64,000 nt of DNA from Blochmannia endosymbiont of Camponotus sp. C-003 (GTDB taxonomy: Bacteria > Pseudomonadota > Gammaproteobacteria > Enterobacterales > Enterobacteriaceae). The DNA lies in the NCBI RefSeq assembly GCF_023585685.1, contig NZ_CP097764.1, positions 186,001 to 250,000 on the forward strand, given 5' to 3'. Shown here one piece after another: positions 28,929 to 39,429 of the stretch. The first letter of the stretch is position 1. Each line of letters begins with the position of its first letter. Below the pieces are notes generated by a model, which saw only the letters and a list, made by a program, of their open reading frames with translations, was not told where the DNA came from and did no database searches. The position numbers and the translations under genes were made by a program.

Positions 28929-29560
28929 ATTTTGTAAGTTATATATTATTATTTTTTTATTTTTAGAAAAGATGAAAAATACAATAATTTTTTATTTTAC
29001 TGTTTTTATTCTAGTAAGGTCCATAAATTTTAGATAATTTGAGATTTTGATAAAAATTTATGTTAGGTATATGTGATCCAAAATATATATATATATATTG
29101 ATATATGTTCATGATAATACAACTCGGTTGTTTAATAAGGTAAAATATTTGTTATATACAATGGATATTGTATATATTCTTCACCATGTGCATAGATAAC
29201 TCTTCTGTAATTTTTTTAGATAATGTTGGTTGTAATAAATATGCGTTTTTATTTTATCAAGTATTACCTGAGTTTGACATAATTATTAGATTATTTTTTG
29301 AGATAATATAAAGATCTATGTCATAATAAAATCCTATGTTTATTGTTGGATTATAATGCTATTTTGGTTGTGTTATAATGGACTGATTTTCTCATTGCAT
29401 GTTGTTTTAGTAAATATGCACAGTTAAAGTGATTATATGTAATTCCGTTCTATATTTTGTATGATAACTGTAATATTTAAATTTTAATGTGTTAAATTGA
29501 AAATATCAGTAACCTTAATAGGTGTCTGTTCAGATAAATAATTTTTTATATAAATTTAGA

Positions 29561-29594
29561 TCCATCTCCTCTCTAAACTTATAGAGGAGATGGA
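29561..29594. repeat. 12-bp perfect inverted repeat, terminator-like
   Basis: TCCATCTCCTCT (29561-29572) and AGAGGAGATGGA (29583-29594) pair perfectly around a ten-base loop. With half G+C it stands out in DNA that is far more AT-rich. On the plus strand it is followed by a T-rich stretch (from 29596), loosely like an intrinsic terminator, yet no plus-strand gene precedes it nearby. It may mark the end of a decayed gene or an RNA element. Confidence 0.5.
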
Positions 29595-30334
29595 GTATAA
29601 TTTTATTGATTTTTGTTTTTTAAAGTTATTAAAAGCATTAACGATGGTATTTATATTCTAATATTTTTATATGTTATTTGTTATGTAATAAGGTTTAATT
29701 TGTTTAGGTTTATTCTGCCATTTTCATTGGATGAAATACCATCCTGCAGCATATGTTAAACATATTAACTTATTATGAAGAAATAATAGAATACTCGTAG
29801 ATACTTTCAATTTATTGATGCTTATAAAATATTTTCCTCACACCAGTAACATTTTTGTCATTCTATCATAATATTGTTATGTGTGAAGAATATAAAATTC
29901 TAAAAATCGTATTTAAATCCAATTGATATTGAAAATTGATTGATAATAATATAATTTTTTATTAATGCATATATATTTCTGCATAAGAAGTATATAGATC
30001 TTTATGTTTGTTTAGAGGATATATTTTTGATGTTCTACCAAATATTAGAATTTGTAATTAGTAGTTATATTATATTAAGTGTTTAATTAATATTTTTTAT
30101 AAATTTATAATTTTTGTTATCTTGAGTGTATCAAGATTAATTCTTTAAAATAAAAAATATTTTTTAATTAATTATTTATAAATTTTGTTACTGACAGAGA
30201 TTAATTACTTATTAATTTTTTTAATGAAAATACATTAAAATAATAACAAAAATCAGATAATTCAAGTGTATTTTAAACAAAACATACACGAAAATTTATA
30301 AATAAAAACGAATCATTATAGGTAACTGGTACGC

Positions 30335-30487
30335 ATGTATTTTAATTTATTACATAAAGGTATAGGTACTACCTGCATAATATTTATATACTTTATTGTA
30401 TTTATTTTTTATTTACATAGTGATATCTTATCATCAAATTTTTTGGATGCATTCCATGAATGTAAGATTTGGAAATTATTAGCATGA
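30335..30487 (+). CDS. Possible small membrane protein (doubtful)
   Basis: A 50-codon frame beginning MYFNLLHKGIGTTCIIFIYF has one strongly hydrophobic segment (about residues 12-27) and a polar C-terminal half. No convincing Shine-Dalgarno lies in the right place, and I recognise no family. Frames of this kind arise easily in T-rich DNA, so this is probably not a gene. Confidence 0.15.
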   Translation: MYFNLLHKGIGTTCIIFIYFIVFIFYLHSDILSSNFLDAFHECKIWKLLA

Positions 30488-31086
30488 GTTTTTGTATAAG
30501 TAAACGTAACCGATCATAATAAGTTATTATATGTATTATAATACATATAATTCATTAATAATCGTCACGGGTATAATAATATTAAATGAATATTAATAAG
30601 AATTCAAATCTATATATAATAATAAAATTAATAAACGATAATAAAATGATAGATATACGACACTGTTTTTAAAAAACAGCAAATGTTATTTTTTTTATGA
30701 TTTTTATTTAATTTTAAATTATAAATTATGTTTAAGGTGATGTTGTGATTGATCATTGGTACTGGGATTAATAAAATTTAACTGTTAAACATATTAAATT
30801 GGTTGATTGGCCTATTCTGAATGTATGACAATTTTTATTATAAAGTGTATATGATGTTATATTTTTAACAGAAGTATATTTATTTTATGATGAAAAAATT
30901 TCGAATGGATGTTACTATGGTCATAGTAATGTTTTAAAGTTGTAATATTTTTGATTACATGAAAAAAATTAAATAAATTTAAAATATTTATATGCAATAT
31001 TAAATTTTAGATACATTGCTATTAAAAAATAATTTTAATTAGAAAATTTTTTTTTTATTATTAATTCAATATTTTGATGTGTAATT

Positions 31087-31920
31087 TTAAAAAGATTTAA
31101 CTAATTCATCAATAGCTTTCATCTGCTTTAAGAAATTTTCTAATTGATTTAGAGGTAATGCAGAGAATCCATCACATTTAGCGCAACGAGGGTTAGGATG
31201 TGCTTCCAGAAATAATCCAGCTATCCCTACTGCAATACTCGCTCTAGCGATATCATAAATTTGTGTATTTCTTCCTCCAGAAATGGGACTTAATGGATTA
31301 CGTGTTTGTAAAGAATGCGTGACATCTACTATTATCGGGCAGCCTTTAGAAACGTGATTCATTATGTTCAATCCTAGCATATCTACTATTAAGTTATTAT
31401 AGCCAAATACAGTGCCACGTTCACATAAAATAATTTTTTTATTGCTAAATGAATGACACTTCTTAACAATGTGTATGATTTGAGTAGGGCTCATATATTG
31501 TGGTTTTTTTATATTAATTGGCATACCAGTCTGCGCAATAGATGCAATTAAATCAGTTTGTCGGGCTAAAAACGCGGGAATTTGTAGTACATCTACTACT
31601 TCTGATACAGTTTTTACTTGGTAAATTTCATGTACGTCAGTCATAAGTTTGACTCCAAACATTTCCCGCAATTCTTGTAGTAAACGTAAACCTTCTTCTA
31701 ATCCTGGCCCACGATATGAATCAATTGATGAACGATTTGCTTTGTCGAAAGATGCTTTAAATACATGAGGTATATTTAGCTTATGAGTTATGTTGACATA
31801 ATGCTCGCAAACTTTTATGACTATATCTCGTGACTCCAAAACGTTCATCCCGCCAAATAACACGAATGGTAAATTATTGGATACTTTTATATTGGAGATA
31901 TCGACTATTAATTGTTGCAT
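31087..31920 (-). CDS. kdsA: 3-deoxy-D-manno-octulosonate 8-phosphate synthase
   Basis: KdsA condenses arabinose 5-phosphate with phosphoenolpyruvate to give Kdo-8-P for LPS. The 277 residues match E. coli (284). [62 protein letters not shown] and [13 protein letters not shown] are conserved. The sirB genes between kdsA and prmC in E. coli are absent. KdsB at 2.2-3.0 kb acts later in the same pathway. Confidence 0.98.
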   Translation of the reverse strand: MQQLIVDISNIKVSNNLPFVLFGGMNVLESRDIVIKVCEHYVNITHKLNIPHVFKASFDKANRSSIDSYRGPGLEEGLRLLQELREMFGVKLMTDVHEIYQVKTVSEVVDVLQIPAFLARQTDLIASIAQTGMPINIKKPQYMSPTQIIHIVKKCHSFSNKKIILCERGTVFGYNNLIVDMLGLNIMNHVSKGCPIIVDVTHSLQTRNPLSPISGGRNTQIYDIARASIAVGIAGLFLEAHPNPRCAKCDGFSALPLNQLENFLKQMKAIDELVKSF

Positions 31921-32266
31921 GTATTGTATTTTCCAACATTTTGAGTTTTAAGAACATAAAACTGTAAAATTTTTTAATCACTGATTAGTGCTGATATTCA
32001 TTAAAAGATAACCATAGTACATCAGCCTCGTAATGAACATTGCTCAGCTATGATTTAGTTAAATAAATATATTATAATATAAAAGATTGGATAAATTTAA
32101 TATTTTTATAGTATAAATATAGTTTGTGGGTTTGTGTATACTTAAATACTGTTGTATGGTTATTTAAGTTGCGGTGTATCCTTATTGGTTTTTGAATTTA
32201 TTTATTTAGCTTGTATTATTTATCAGTTAAATATGCAATTTGTTAAAATATAAAATAATAATATTG
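31921..32266. other. Gene-free gap between kdsA and prmC
   Basis: A 346-base AT-rich stretch. The E. coli genes sirB1 and sirB2 would sit here; no remnant is recognisable. Confidence 0.5.
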
Positions 32267-33103
32267 TTAATAGGATTTCCATTTTCCGTATGTGACGCGC
32301 TCATAATGATGATAATCGCGTATCGTATGAATATGAGTAAATCCATATTTTAAAAATAAAGTACGTATATAATTTCCTTGATTCCATCCATGTTCTAAGA
32401 CTAACCATCCATTTTGGCGTAAATGTTGAGTGGAATATTTGCAAATCACTGTTAAGTCTTTTAAGCCTTTTTGTTGCGATACTAATGTGTTTTGAGGTTC
32501 AAAAATCATATCGATAGATTGTAAACATGGATCATTTTTGTCGATATATGGTGGATTACTAACAATTAGGTTAAATTTTTTCCCTATTAAATATTTAAAC
32601 CAATTTCCATATATAAATTTTACATTTTTAAAATCGAGTAAAAGTTTATTGCTATGGGCAAGAAATAATGCTTGTTTTTGACAATCTACTCCTGTAATTT
32701 TCCAGTTGGGTCGTTCTGATGCAAGTGCTAAAGCTATTGTGCCTACTCCAGTGCCTAAATCTAAAACATTTAAGTGAGATACTTTTAATAAATCAAATAC
32801 ATGTCTTACTAAGCATTCTGTATCTGGCCTAGGAATAAATGTACCTGGGGCAACTTTAAGATTTAAGGACCAAAATTCTTTTGAACCAACAAGGTAAGCT
32901 ATAGGTTCTCCTTTGCTTCTTCTATAGATTAAAGATCTTAACTGAATAATAGTCTCATATTTTAGTAATGATTCTCCAAATGCTAATAATTGAGTACGAG
33001 ATTTTTTGGTGATTTGACTTAAAATAATTTCTGCATCTCTTTTTGGGCTTATAGATTTTTTTAGTTTTAAATGAGCCCAATGTAACCATTGATCCCATGT
33101 CAT
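32267..33103 (-). CDS. prmC: Release factor glutamine methyltransferase PrmC
   Basis: PrmC methylates the GGQ glutamine of release factors using SAM. The 278 residues match E. coli (277). The SAM motif is VLDLGTGVGTIALALA near residue 115, and the catalytic VSNPPYID lies near residue 185. The N-terminal helical domain includes the family block GEPIAYLVGSKEFW. The start overlaps the prfA stop by one base (TAATG), placing the modifying enzyme next to its substrate gene. Confidence 0.97.
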   Translation of the reverse strand: MTWDQWLHWAHLKLKKSISPKRDAEIILSQITKKSRTQLLAFGESLLKYETIIQLRSLIYRRSKGEPIAYLVGSKEFWSLNLKVAPGTFIPRPDTECLVRHVFDLLKVSHLNVLDLGTGVGTIALALASERPNWKITGVDCQKQALFLAHSNKLLLDFKNVKFIYGNWFKYLIGKKFNLIVSNPPYIDKNDPCLQSIDMIFEPQNTLVSQQKGLKDLTVICKYSTQHLRQNGWLVLEHGWNQGNYIRTLFLKYGFTHIHTIRDYHHYERVTYGKWKSY

Positions 33104-34185
33104 TATTTGAGCTCTAATAACTTATTAAGTTGATCGGATTGATATTGATTGATAATAGGTTGTATTAAGATATTTAATTCTCCGTTCATTATGTCATTTA
33201 ATTTATATGATGTAAAAGAAATACGATGATCAGTAATTCGGCCTTGTTGAAAATTATATGTACGAATACGATCAGATCGATCTCCAGTACCTAGTAGATT
33301 ACGTCGGGTGCAGGATACTTCTTGTTGTCGACGTTTCATTTCAATAGCATGTAATCGAGAACCTAGTACCGATAAGGCTTTGGCTTTGTTTTTATGTTGT
33401 GAACGTTCATCCTGGCATTCTACAACCAATCCACTTGGTATATGGGTAATACGGATTGCTGAATCTGTAGTGTTTACATGTTGTCCTCCTGCACCTGATG
33501 ATCGAAAGGTATCAATTCTTAAATCATGAGGATCAATACTCGGTAATTCAATATCTGGTATTTCTGGAATTACAGCGATTGTGCAGGTAGAAGTATGAAT
33601 TCGACCTTGAGATTCAGTATGTGGTACTCGTTGTACGCGATGTCCTCCAGATTCAAATTTTAAGAAACTATATGCGCCTTTGTAAGGAATTTTAGCAATG
33701 ATTTCTTTGTAACCACCGCATTCTCCATAAGCAACATTAATAATTTCCATTTTCCATCGATGCACTTCTGCATAACGAGCATACATTCGAAATAGTTCTC
33801 CTGCAAAAATTGCTGCTTCTTTTCCACCGGTTCCAGCTCTTAGTTCAATAAAACAACCTAGCTGATCATTAGGATCGATGGGTAATAATAGTATTTTTAA
33901 GTTTTGTTCAAGATTATACTGATTCAAATAGAATGTTTTGAGTTCGTCTTGTGCAATATCATGCATATCTATATCGTCAAGCATTTTTTTTGTATTAGTT
34001 ATTTCTTGTTTTATATTCAACCAACGTTTAAAATGAATAACTATTTCAGATAGTCGAGCATGTTCCTTAGATAAGGTACGAAAATGTTTTTTGTCATTAA
34101 TAATATTAGGTTTATTGAGTAATTTTTCTAATATATTAAAACGTTCCTGTAAGGCTATTAGTTTATTGACAATAACAGGATTCAT
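33103..34185 (-). CDS. prfA: Peptide chain release factor 1
   Basis: RF1 ends translation at UAA and UAG. The 360 residues equal E. coli. GGQ lies at 233-235 in [14 protein letters not shown]. The stop-codon tripeptide of the PxT class reads PHT at 188-190 (in [10 protein letters not shown]), where E. coli has PAT. The rest of domain 2 and the C-terminal [14 protein letters not shown] are conserved. In E. coli hemA precedes prfA; here a 678-base gap replaces it. Confidence 0.98.
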   Translation of the reverse strand: MNPVIVNKLIALQERFNILEKLLNKPNIINDKKHFRTLSKEHARLSEIVIHFKRWLNIKQEITNTKKMLDDIDMHDIAQDELKTFYLNQYNLEQNLKILLLPIDPNDQLGCFIELRAGTGGKEAAIFAGELFRMYARYAEVHRWKMEIINVAYGECGGYKEIIAKIPYKGAYSFLKFESGGHRVQRVPHTESQGRIHTSTCTIAVIPEIPDIELPSIDPHDLRIDTFRSSGAGGQHVNTTDSAIRITHIPSGLVVECQDERSQHKNKAKALSVLGSRLHAIEMKRRQQEVSCTRRNLLGTGDRSDRIRTYNFQQGRITDHRISFTSYKLNDIMNGELNILIQPIINQYQSDQLNKLLELK

Positions 34186-34863
34186 ATATATTTTTCTTAA
34201 GGAAAAGTAGATTTTTATTGTTTAGAAAATAATTGATAAGGTTAATAATTCACCGGTATAATTTAAACATATATTACTCTGTTGCATGATATTGTTGATT
34301 TTTTTTGTACGACATAAATTATATTTTAACTATTTTTACATGCAAAAGTAAAAAGAACCATATATGTTTGTTTATAAATATAATTGAAACACTAACACCT
34401 GAATTATGATATCATATATTTTGTATTCATACAACAATTTAATTTTTATTTTTTTAACATATAAACTTATAAGTGATGAATGTTTATCATCGAATAAAAT
34501 TTTTAATAGTTATTAAAGGATATAGTTGTGCATACAACTAAAATTATTTAAAAAATTTAATTTTGTTACTAATTTAATAAATACTTAACTGTAATGATTA
34601 TTTGTGTAATAAATTAATATGTATATAGATATTTCGAATAAATAGTAAAAATGAAAATATTGAAATTTAAAAAAATTAAGTAGAAAAAATTGTATTTTTT
34701 TATCTAAAGATGTTAAATATTAAATTTAATAAATATTTAGATGAGTCAAATATTATTTATCTTAACTATCAGATAGATAATTGTATTTAAGATATAAATT
34801 GTAAAGTGAGTAGAATAAGTGACATTTATATTTTGAATAATGATTTTTAATTTTAATATTTAA
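34186..34863. other. Gene-free gap between prfA and lolB (hemA site)
   Basis: A 678-base AT-rich stretch between divergent prfA and lolB. In E. coli hemA lies here, upstream of prfA. I see no glutamyl-tRNA reductase frame or clear fragment. The promoters of both flanking genes should be here but are not placed. Confidence 0.5.
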
Positions 34864-35478
34864 ATGTATCAATATAGGTGTTTTCGATTGTTTGGTATAA
34901 TGATGTTTATTTGTGTTTCTTGTGTTTATCATCATAATTTTGGTTTGTATGAAGATAAATTAGTGTGCATGTGGAACAATCATAAAAAATCAATATCCCG
35001 GATATTTCATTATCAAATACAAGGTACTATTATTTATACAGTTAATCACAAAAAGAAGGTGCATGTTAGGTTTACTTGGATTTACAATAATAATAATTGT
35101 TGCATGAAATTATTTAATATTTTTGGATTAACTATAATTTCTATATCTATAGAAAATGGGGTTGTTTATATTTTAAATGGTATAGTTTATCAAAACGCTG
35201 ATTTTAAAAATGAAATCCATAAATGGATTGTAGATTTCAGTTATTTTTTGAAACAATCGCAACAATGGATTCTTGGATTGCCCGGTAATAATGTGGAATA
35301 TAAGTTGAATTCTACCGGTTGTCTGTCTTATATAAATTGTTGTCATGATGATAAAAATATATCTATATATTATCGTAATTATTATTCTAATAATATACCA
35401 ACTTTGCCTAAAGTTTTGGAAGCATGTTATGATCAACATCATATTAAGTTAGTAATTAATCACTGGAATATACGATGA
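34864..35478 (+). CDS. lolB: Outer membrane lipoprotein receptor LolB
   Basis: LolB accepts lipoproteins from LolA and inserts them in the outer membrane. The 204 residues match E. coli (207). The lipobox is CVSC, with the Cys at residue 20. Overall similarity is low, but QQWILGLPG near residue 138 and the spacing fit the family, as does the order lolB-ispE-prs. The stop overlaps the ispE start (ATGA). Lpp and Pal are likely clients in this window. Confidence 0.9.
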   Translation: MYQYRCFRLFGIMMFICVSCVYHHNFGLYEDKLVCMWNNHKKSISRIFHYQIQGTIIYTVNHKKKVHVRFTWIYNNNNCCMKLFNIFGLTIISISIENGVVYILNGIVYQNADFKNEIHKWIVDFSYFLKQSQQWILGLPGNNVEYKLNSTGCLSYINCCHDDKNISIYYRNYYSNNIPTLPKVLEACYDQHHIKLVINHWNIR

Positions 35479-36341
35479 ATTATCAATGGTCTTCTCCAGG
35501 AAAACTTAATTTGTTTTTATATGTAACTGGACGTCGCATAGATGGTTATCATTACTTACAGACATTATTTCAATTCATTGAGTATGGTGATACGATCAAA
35601 ATAATTGTGACAAATGATGGTAGAATTAGATTATTTGGAATTATGGATAATGTAATATTTCGTGATAATTTAATTATACGAGCGGCAAAATTATTACAAA
35701 ATTATTGTTGGCCAGATAAAAAACCAGTATTTGGAGCAGATATTTTTATTGATAAAGTATTGCCTGTTGGCTCTGGTTTAGGAGGCGCTTCTTCTAATGC
35801 GGCAACTGTATTGTTGGTACTTAATCAACAATGGCACTGTTATTTGAACAAAAATGATTTAATGCATTTAGGTTTGATACTAGGAGCTGATGTGCCAGTT
35901 TTTTTATGTGGGTATTCTGCATTTGCTGAAGGTATTGGTAATATATTAACTCCAATTTTTGTGCCTAGAAAATGGTACCTCATTATCGTACCGTCGGTTC
36001 GCATTAGTACTTCGTGGGGTTTTCAAATGTATGAATTGGAGCATCATCGTTATTCTCCATATCGATCAATGAGAGAATTATTATCTATTTCGTTTCATAA
36101 TGATTTTGAGGAAATTATAAAAAAAATATTTCCTGAAATAAAAACGTGTTTTAAGTATTTATCGCAATTTGCATCGGCACAACTTACAGGAACAGGTTCT
36201 TGTATTTTTTCTGAATTTAGGACCGAATATCTTGCTTATCAAGTTCAAAGTTATTTGCCATCATGGATTAATAGTATTGTAACACGAGGAATAAATCTAT
36301 CTCCATTACATAAAGAATTATTGAAACATACTACATTATAG
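35475..36341 (+). CDS. ispE: 4-diphosphocytidyl-2-C-methyl-D-erythritol kinase
   Basis: IspE is the GHMP kinase of the MEP isoprenoid pathway. The 288 residues match E. coli (283). SPGKLNLFLYVTGRRIDGYH is split into the N-terminal Lys/Asn block, and PVGSGLGGASSNAAT is the ATP-binding loop. The Asp in GADVPVF is kept, and LTGTGSCIF forms the C-terminal Gly-rich loop. Its ATG overlaps the lolB stop. Confidence 0.97.
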   Translation: MNYQWSSPGKLNLFLYVTGRRIDGYHYLQTLFQFIEYGDTIKIIVTNDGRIRLFGIMDNVIFRDNLIIRAAKLLQNYCWPDKKPVFGADIFIDKVLPVGSGLGGASSNAATVLLVLNQQWHCYLNKNDLMHLGLILGADVPVFLCGYSAFAEGIGNILTPIFVPRKWYLIIVPSVRISTSWGFQMYELEHHRYSPYRSMRELLSISFHNDFEEIIKKIFPEIKTCFKYLSQFASAQLTGTGSCIFSEFRTEYLAYQVQSYLPSWINSIVTRGINLSPLHKELLKHTTL

Positions 36342-36447
36342 TATTAACAATTTTTTATTTTAATAAATTCTTATCAGCGTCATCATTATTATCTATGTAA
36401 ATGTTTAATAGTATTAGCAAATATAAAATTATGAGATTTTTTAAAAT

Positions 36448-37386
36448 ATGAAACTTTTTACTGGAAATGCTATTCCAGAATTAGCTCAACGTATTGCTAA
36501 TAGATTATACATTAATCTCGGTAAGGCCTCTGTTGGTCGTTTTAGTGATGGTGAAGTAAGTGTTCAAATTAATGAGAATGTGCGTGGAGGAGATGTATTT
36601 ATTATTCAATCAACTTGTGCTCCAACAAATGATAACTTAATGGAATTGATTGTTATGGTTGATGCATTAAAACGAGCATCAGCCGCTAGAATTACTGCTG
36701 TAATTCCTTATTTTGGGTACGCTCGTCAAGATCGAAGAGTGCGATCTGCCAGAGTACCTATTACTTCTAGAGTTGTAGCAAATTTTTTGTCTAATGTAGG
36801 AGTAGATCGTATTTTAACGGTAGATTTGCATGCTGAACAAATACAAGGTTTTTTTGATGTCCCAGTAGATAATGTTTTCGGGAGTCCAATTTTGTTGGAA
36901 GATATGATGCGGCAAAATTTTAATAATCCTATTGTAGTATCCCCGGATATTGGGGGGGTAATACGTGCTCGTGCTATTGCAAAATTACTTAATGATACTG
37001 ATATGGCGATTATAGATAAACGAAGATCTCGTGCTAATATTTCTCAAGTTATGCATATTATTGGAGATGTATGTAATAGAGACTGTATATTAGTAGATGA
37101 TATGATCGATACTGGAGGAACTTTATGTAAAGCTGCAGATGTTTTAAAAGAAAGAGGAGCTCACCGAGTGTTTGCATACATTACTCATCCAATTTTTTCT
37201 GGAGACGCTTACGAGAATATTCAACATTCTATGATTGATGAAATCATAGTGTGTGATACTATTCCATTAAAACCAAAAATAAAATCTTTACCTAATGTAC
37301 GTGTGTTAACTTTATCTGGTATGCTTGCTGAGACGATTCGACGTATTAGCAATGAGGAATCAATTTCTGCTATGTTTGAGCATTAA
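36448..37386 (+). CDS. prs: Ribose-phosphate pyrophosphokinase
   Basis: Prs makes PRPP for nucleotide, histidine and tryptophan synthesis. The 312 residues match E. coli (315) very closely: [44 protein letters not shown] and the PRPP loop [14 protein letters not shown] are all intact. The C terminus ([11 protein letters not shown]) equals E. coli. It is one of the most conserved proteins in the window. Confidence 0.99.
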   Translation: MKLFTGNAIPELAQRIANRLYINLGKASVGRFSDGEVSVQINENVRGGDVFIIQSTCAPTNDNLMELIVMVDALKRASAARITAVIPYFGYARQDRRVRSARVPITSRVVANFLSNVGVDRILTVDLHAEQIQGFFDVPVDNVFGSPILLEDMMRQNFNNPIVVSPDIGGVIRARAIAKLLNDTDMAIIDKRRSRANISQVMHIIGDVCNRDCILVDDMIDTGGTLCKAADVLKERGAHRVFAYITHPIFSGDAYENIQHSMIDEIIVCDTIPLKPKIKSLPNVRVLTLSGMLAETIRRISNEESISAMFEH

Positions 37387-37630
37387 TAGGATCATATTTG
37401 TATATTTAAAAATGTTAATATATATGAAAATATTATATTTTTCTTCATGTTAATCGTTTATGATCATTCTAATAATTAGAATGTTTAGTATATAGTATTA
37501 AGGTATGTATGTTGAAAATACTAAATGGTTTTTAGTGTGTGTTAGGTAACAATAAAAATATATTTGTAACATCAAAATTAGTGTTAATTAAATTTGAAAT
37601 TCATAAAATTGTATGATGGTGTGTATAATA

Positions 37631-38233
37631 ATGACTATTAAGCTTATTGCTGGATTAGGAAATTTTGAAACGAGTTATTTTAATACTAGGCACAATTTTG
37701 GTTCCAGATATGTTCAATCTTTGGCGAACAGATATAAAGTAATATTAAGTAAGAATACTACGTTGTGTGGATATATTGGGCAGTTAAAATTAGAAACCAA
37801 CATTGTAAATTTATTAATACCAGATTCGTATATGAATAATAATGGATTTTCAGTATCTAAATGTGTTGATTTTTATCAGTTATGTCCACAAGAAATTTTG
37901 GTTGCACATGATGATCTGAATCTACCGCCTGGTGTAATGCGTATTAAATTAGGTAAAAATATTAATAACAGTCATCGTGGTTTACAGGATGTTATTGTTA
38001 AACTTCATAATAAATATGATTTTTATCGTTTACGCATTGGCATAGGTCATCCTGGTGACAAAAGTGAAGTCATTGATTTTGTGTTAAATAAACCAACTGT
38101 TTATGAGAAACGTAGGATTAACTATGTAATTAATGAAGCGATATTACATACCGAAGATATAGTTAATAAAAAATTTGTTAAAGTTATGAATCAACTACAT
38201 ACTTATAAGTCTAATGTCTTAAGGAAATATTAA
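37631..38233 (+). CDS. pth: Peptidyl-tRNA hydrolase
   Basis: Pth frees tRNA from dropped-off peptidyl-tRNA. I chose the ATG at 37631, giving 200 residues starting MTIKLIAGLGN as in E. coli (194); the frame extends to 37613. The catalytic His is in NTRHNFG, Asn of GLGN, Asn of SYMNNNG and Asp of VAHDDLNLPPG are present. The usual GGHNGL block reads NSHRGLQD, so the conserved Asn (Asn114 in E. coli) is Arg at residue 116. HRLRIGIGHPG-type residues are otherwise kept as YRLRIGIGHPGDKSEV. Confidence 0.95.
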   Translation: MTIKLIAGLGNFETSYFNTRHNFGSRYVQSLANRYKVILSKNTTLCGYIGQLKLETNIVNLLIPDSYMNNNGFSVSKCVDFYQLCPQEILVAHDDLNLPPGVMRIKLGKNINNSHRGLQDVIVKLHNKYDFYRLRIGIGHPGDKSEVIDFVLNKPTVYEKRRINYVINEAILHTEDIVNKKFVKVMNQLHTYKSNVLRKY

Positions 38234-38311
38234 TTAAAAATATTAAATTTAATTATAAAAATATGCTTATAAAATTGAATTTTGATACATATTTTGATTG
38301 TTTAAAATTTT

Positions 38312-39388
38312 ATGCAAATTGATTGTGGTATTATCGGATTACCGAATGTAGGTAAGTCTACTTTATTCAGGATATTGACTAATGCGCCAGCTAAAATAGC
38401 TAATTTCCCTTTTTGTACTATTCATCCCAATATATCTGTGGTGCAGATACCTGATTCGCGTATATATCAATTGATGGATATTGTTTCATCAAATGAAACA
38501 GTACATGGTAAGATTAAATTTGTAGACATTGCTGGTTTAATAAAAGGGGCTGCTCAAGGCATTGGGATGGGTAGCAAAATTTTAAATTATGTTCGCTCGG
38601 CAAAAGTATTGTGTCATGTGGTACGTTGTTTTGATGACAATCAAATTGTTCATGTTTTTAATGATATAAATCCTCATAGAGATGTGGGTATTGTTAATAC
38701 CGAGCTTATATTATTTGATATTATGCAATGCGAAAAAAGTATTTGTACATTACAAAAAAAATATAAATTTATTAATGCAGATGTTGAACAACAGTTGTTT
38801 GTATTGAAAAAATGTTTGGATTATTTGTATGACGGGGTTCTTTTGAGGAAAGTATGTTTTTCTAAGGTAGAAAGAACGAATGTTGAAAAATTTAATTTTT
38901 TAACTATTAAACCAATTGTTTATTTTGCTAATATTGATGAAAAATCTGTTACGAATAATATTTATTTAAATCAATTGATTGCACTTACATCTCATGATGC
39001 AATGCCATTAATTTCATGTCGTTCAATGTTATCTTTATTAAAAAATAGAGATGATTGTGTTACAACAATTAGAAAACAGCAAACAGACATATTGTATGAT
39101 ACAGTTAGTGCTATTTTTTCTGTATTAAATTTACGTACTTTTTTTACTATTAATTTACATATGACATGTGCTTGGATATATATGATTGGAATGACTGCAT
39201 TAGAAGCAGCTAACAAAGTACATAGTGATTTTAAAAAGGGTTTTATTCGTGTTAAAATTATTAAGTTCAATGATTTTATTTTTTATAATGGGGAATTAGG
39301 TGTCAAGAAAGTTGGTAAAATATATTATTCAGGTAAAGACTATTGTGTGGAGGATGGGGATATATTGGAATTTTTGTTTAAAATTTAG
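38312..39388 (+). CDS. ychF: Ribosome-binding ATPase YchF (OLA1 family)
   Basis: YchF is an Obg-like P-loop protein that binds ribosomes and prefers ATP. The 358 residues match E. coli (363). GLPNVGKSTLF is the P-loop, FVDIAGLIKGAAQG the G3 block, and VYFANIDE takes the place of NxxE. The C-terminal TGS domain (about 275-358) shows AWIYMIGMTALEAANKVHSDFKKGFIR split around its Thr/Ala core. It is clearly more divergent than its neighbours. It converges with ybhL across a large palindrome. Confidence 0.95.
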   Translation: MQIDCGIIGLPNVGKSTLFRILTNAPAKIANFPFCTIHPNISVVQIPDSRIYQLMDIVSSNETVHGKIKFVDIAGLIKGAAQGIGMGSKILNYVRSAKVLCHVVRCFDDNQIVHVFNDINPHRDVGIVNTELILFDIMQCEKSICTLQKKYKFINADVEQQLFVLKKCLDYLYDGVLLRKVCFSKVERTNVEKFNFLTIKPIVYFANIDEKSVTNNIYLNQLIALTSHDAMPLISCRSMLSLLKNRDDCVTTIRKQQTDILYDTVSAIFSVLNLRTFFTINLHMTCAWIYMIGMTALEAANKVHSDFKKGFIRVKIIKFNDFIFYNGELGVKKVGKIYYSGKDYCVEDGDILEFLFKI

Positions 39389-39429
39389 TGTGCATTGTGT
39401 ATTGTTGTGTTGTCATATTTAATGACAGT

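Larger units (their letters stand above)
28929..31086. other. 2.1-kb gene-free region between thrS and kdsA
   Basis: No known gene is recognised on either strand. Content is very AT-rich, with an (AT)8 tract at 29083-29098 and the strong inverted repeat listed separately. The first 700 bases are where the lost N-terminal coding part of thrS would have been. Short open stretches of 30-50 codons occur but resemble random AT-rich frames. The length is unusual beside the typical 50-400-base gaps here. Confidence 0.6.

Noticed and set aside
29152-29257. Minus-strand open stretch reading NKNAYLLQPTLSKKITEELS, which resembles a class I synthetase C-terminal phrase
   Set aside because: Only about 34 codons between stops, no start or ribosome site, and no further match on either side. 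Too short to call a pseudogene.
29718-29775. Plus-strand phrase HWMKYHPAAYVKHINLL as a possible gene remnant
   Set aside because: Under 20 codons, with several competing frames of equal quality on both strands. Probably chance.
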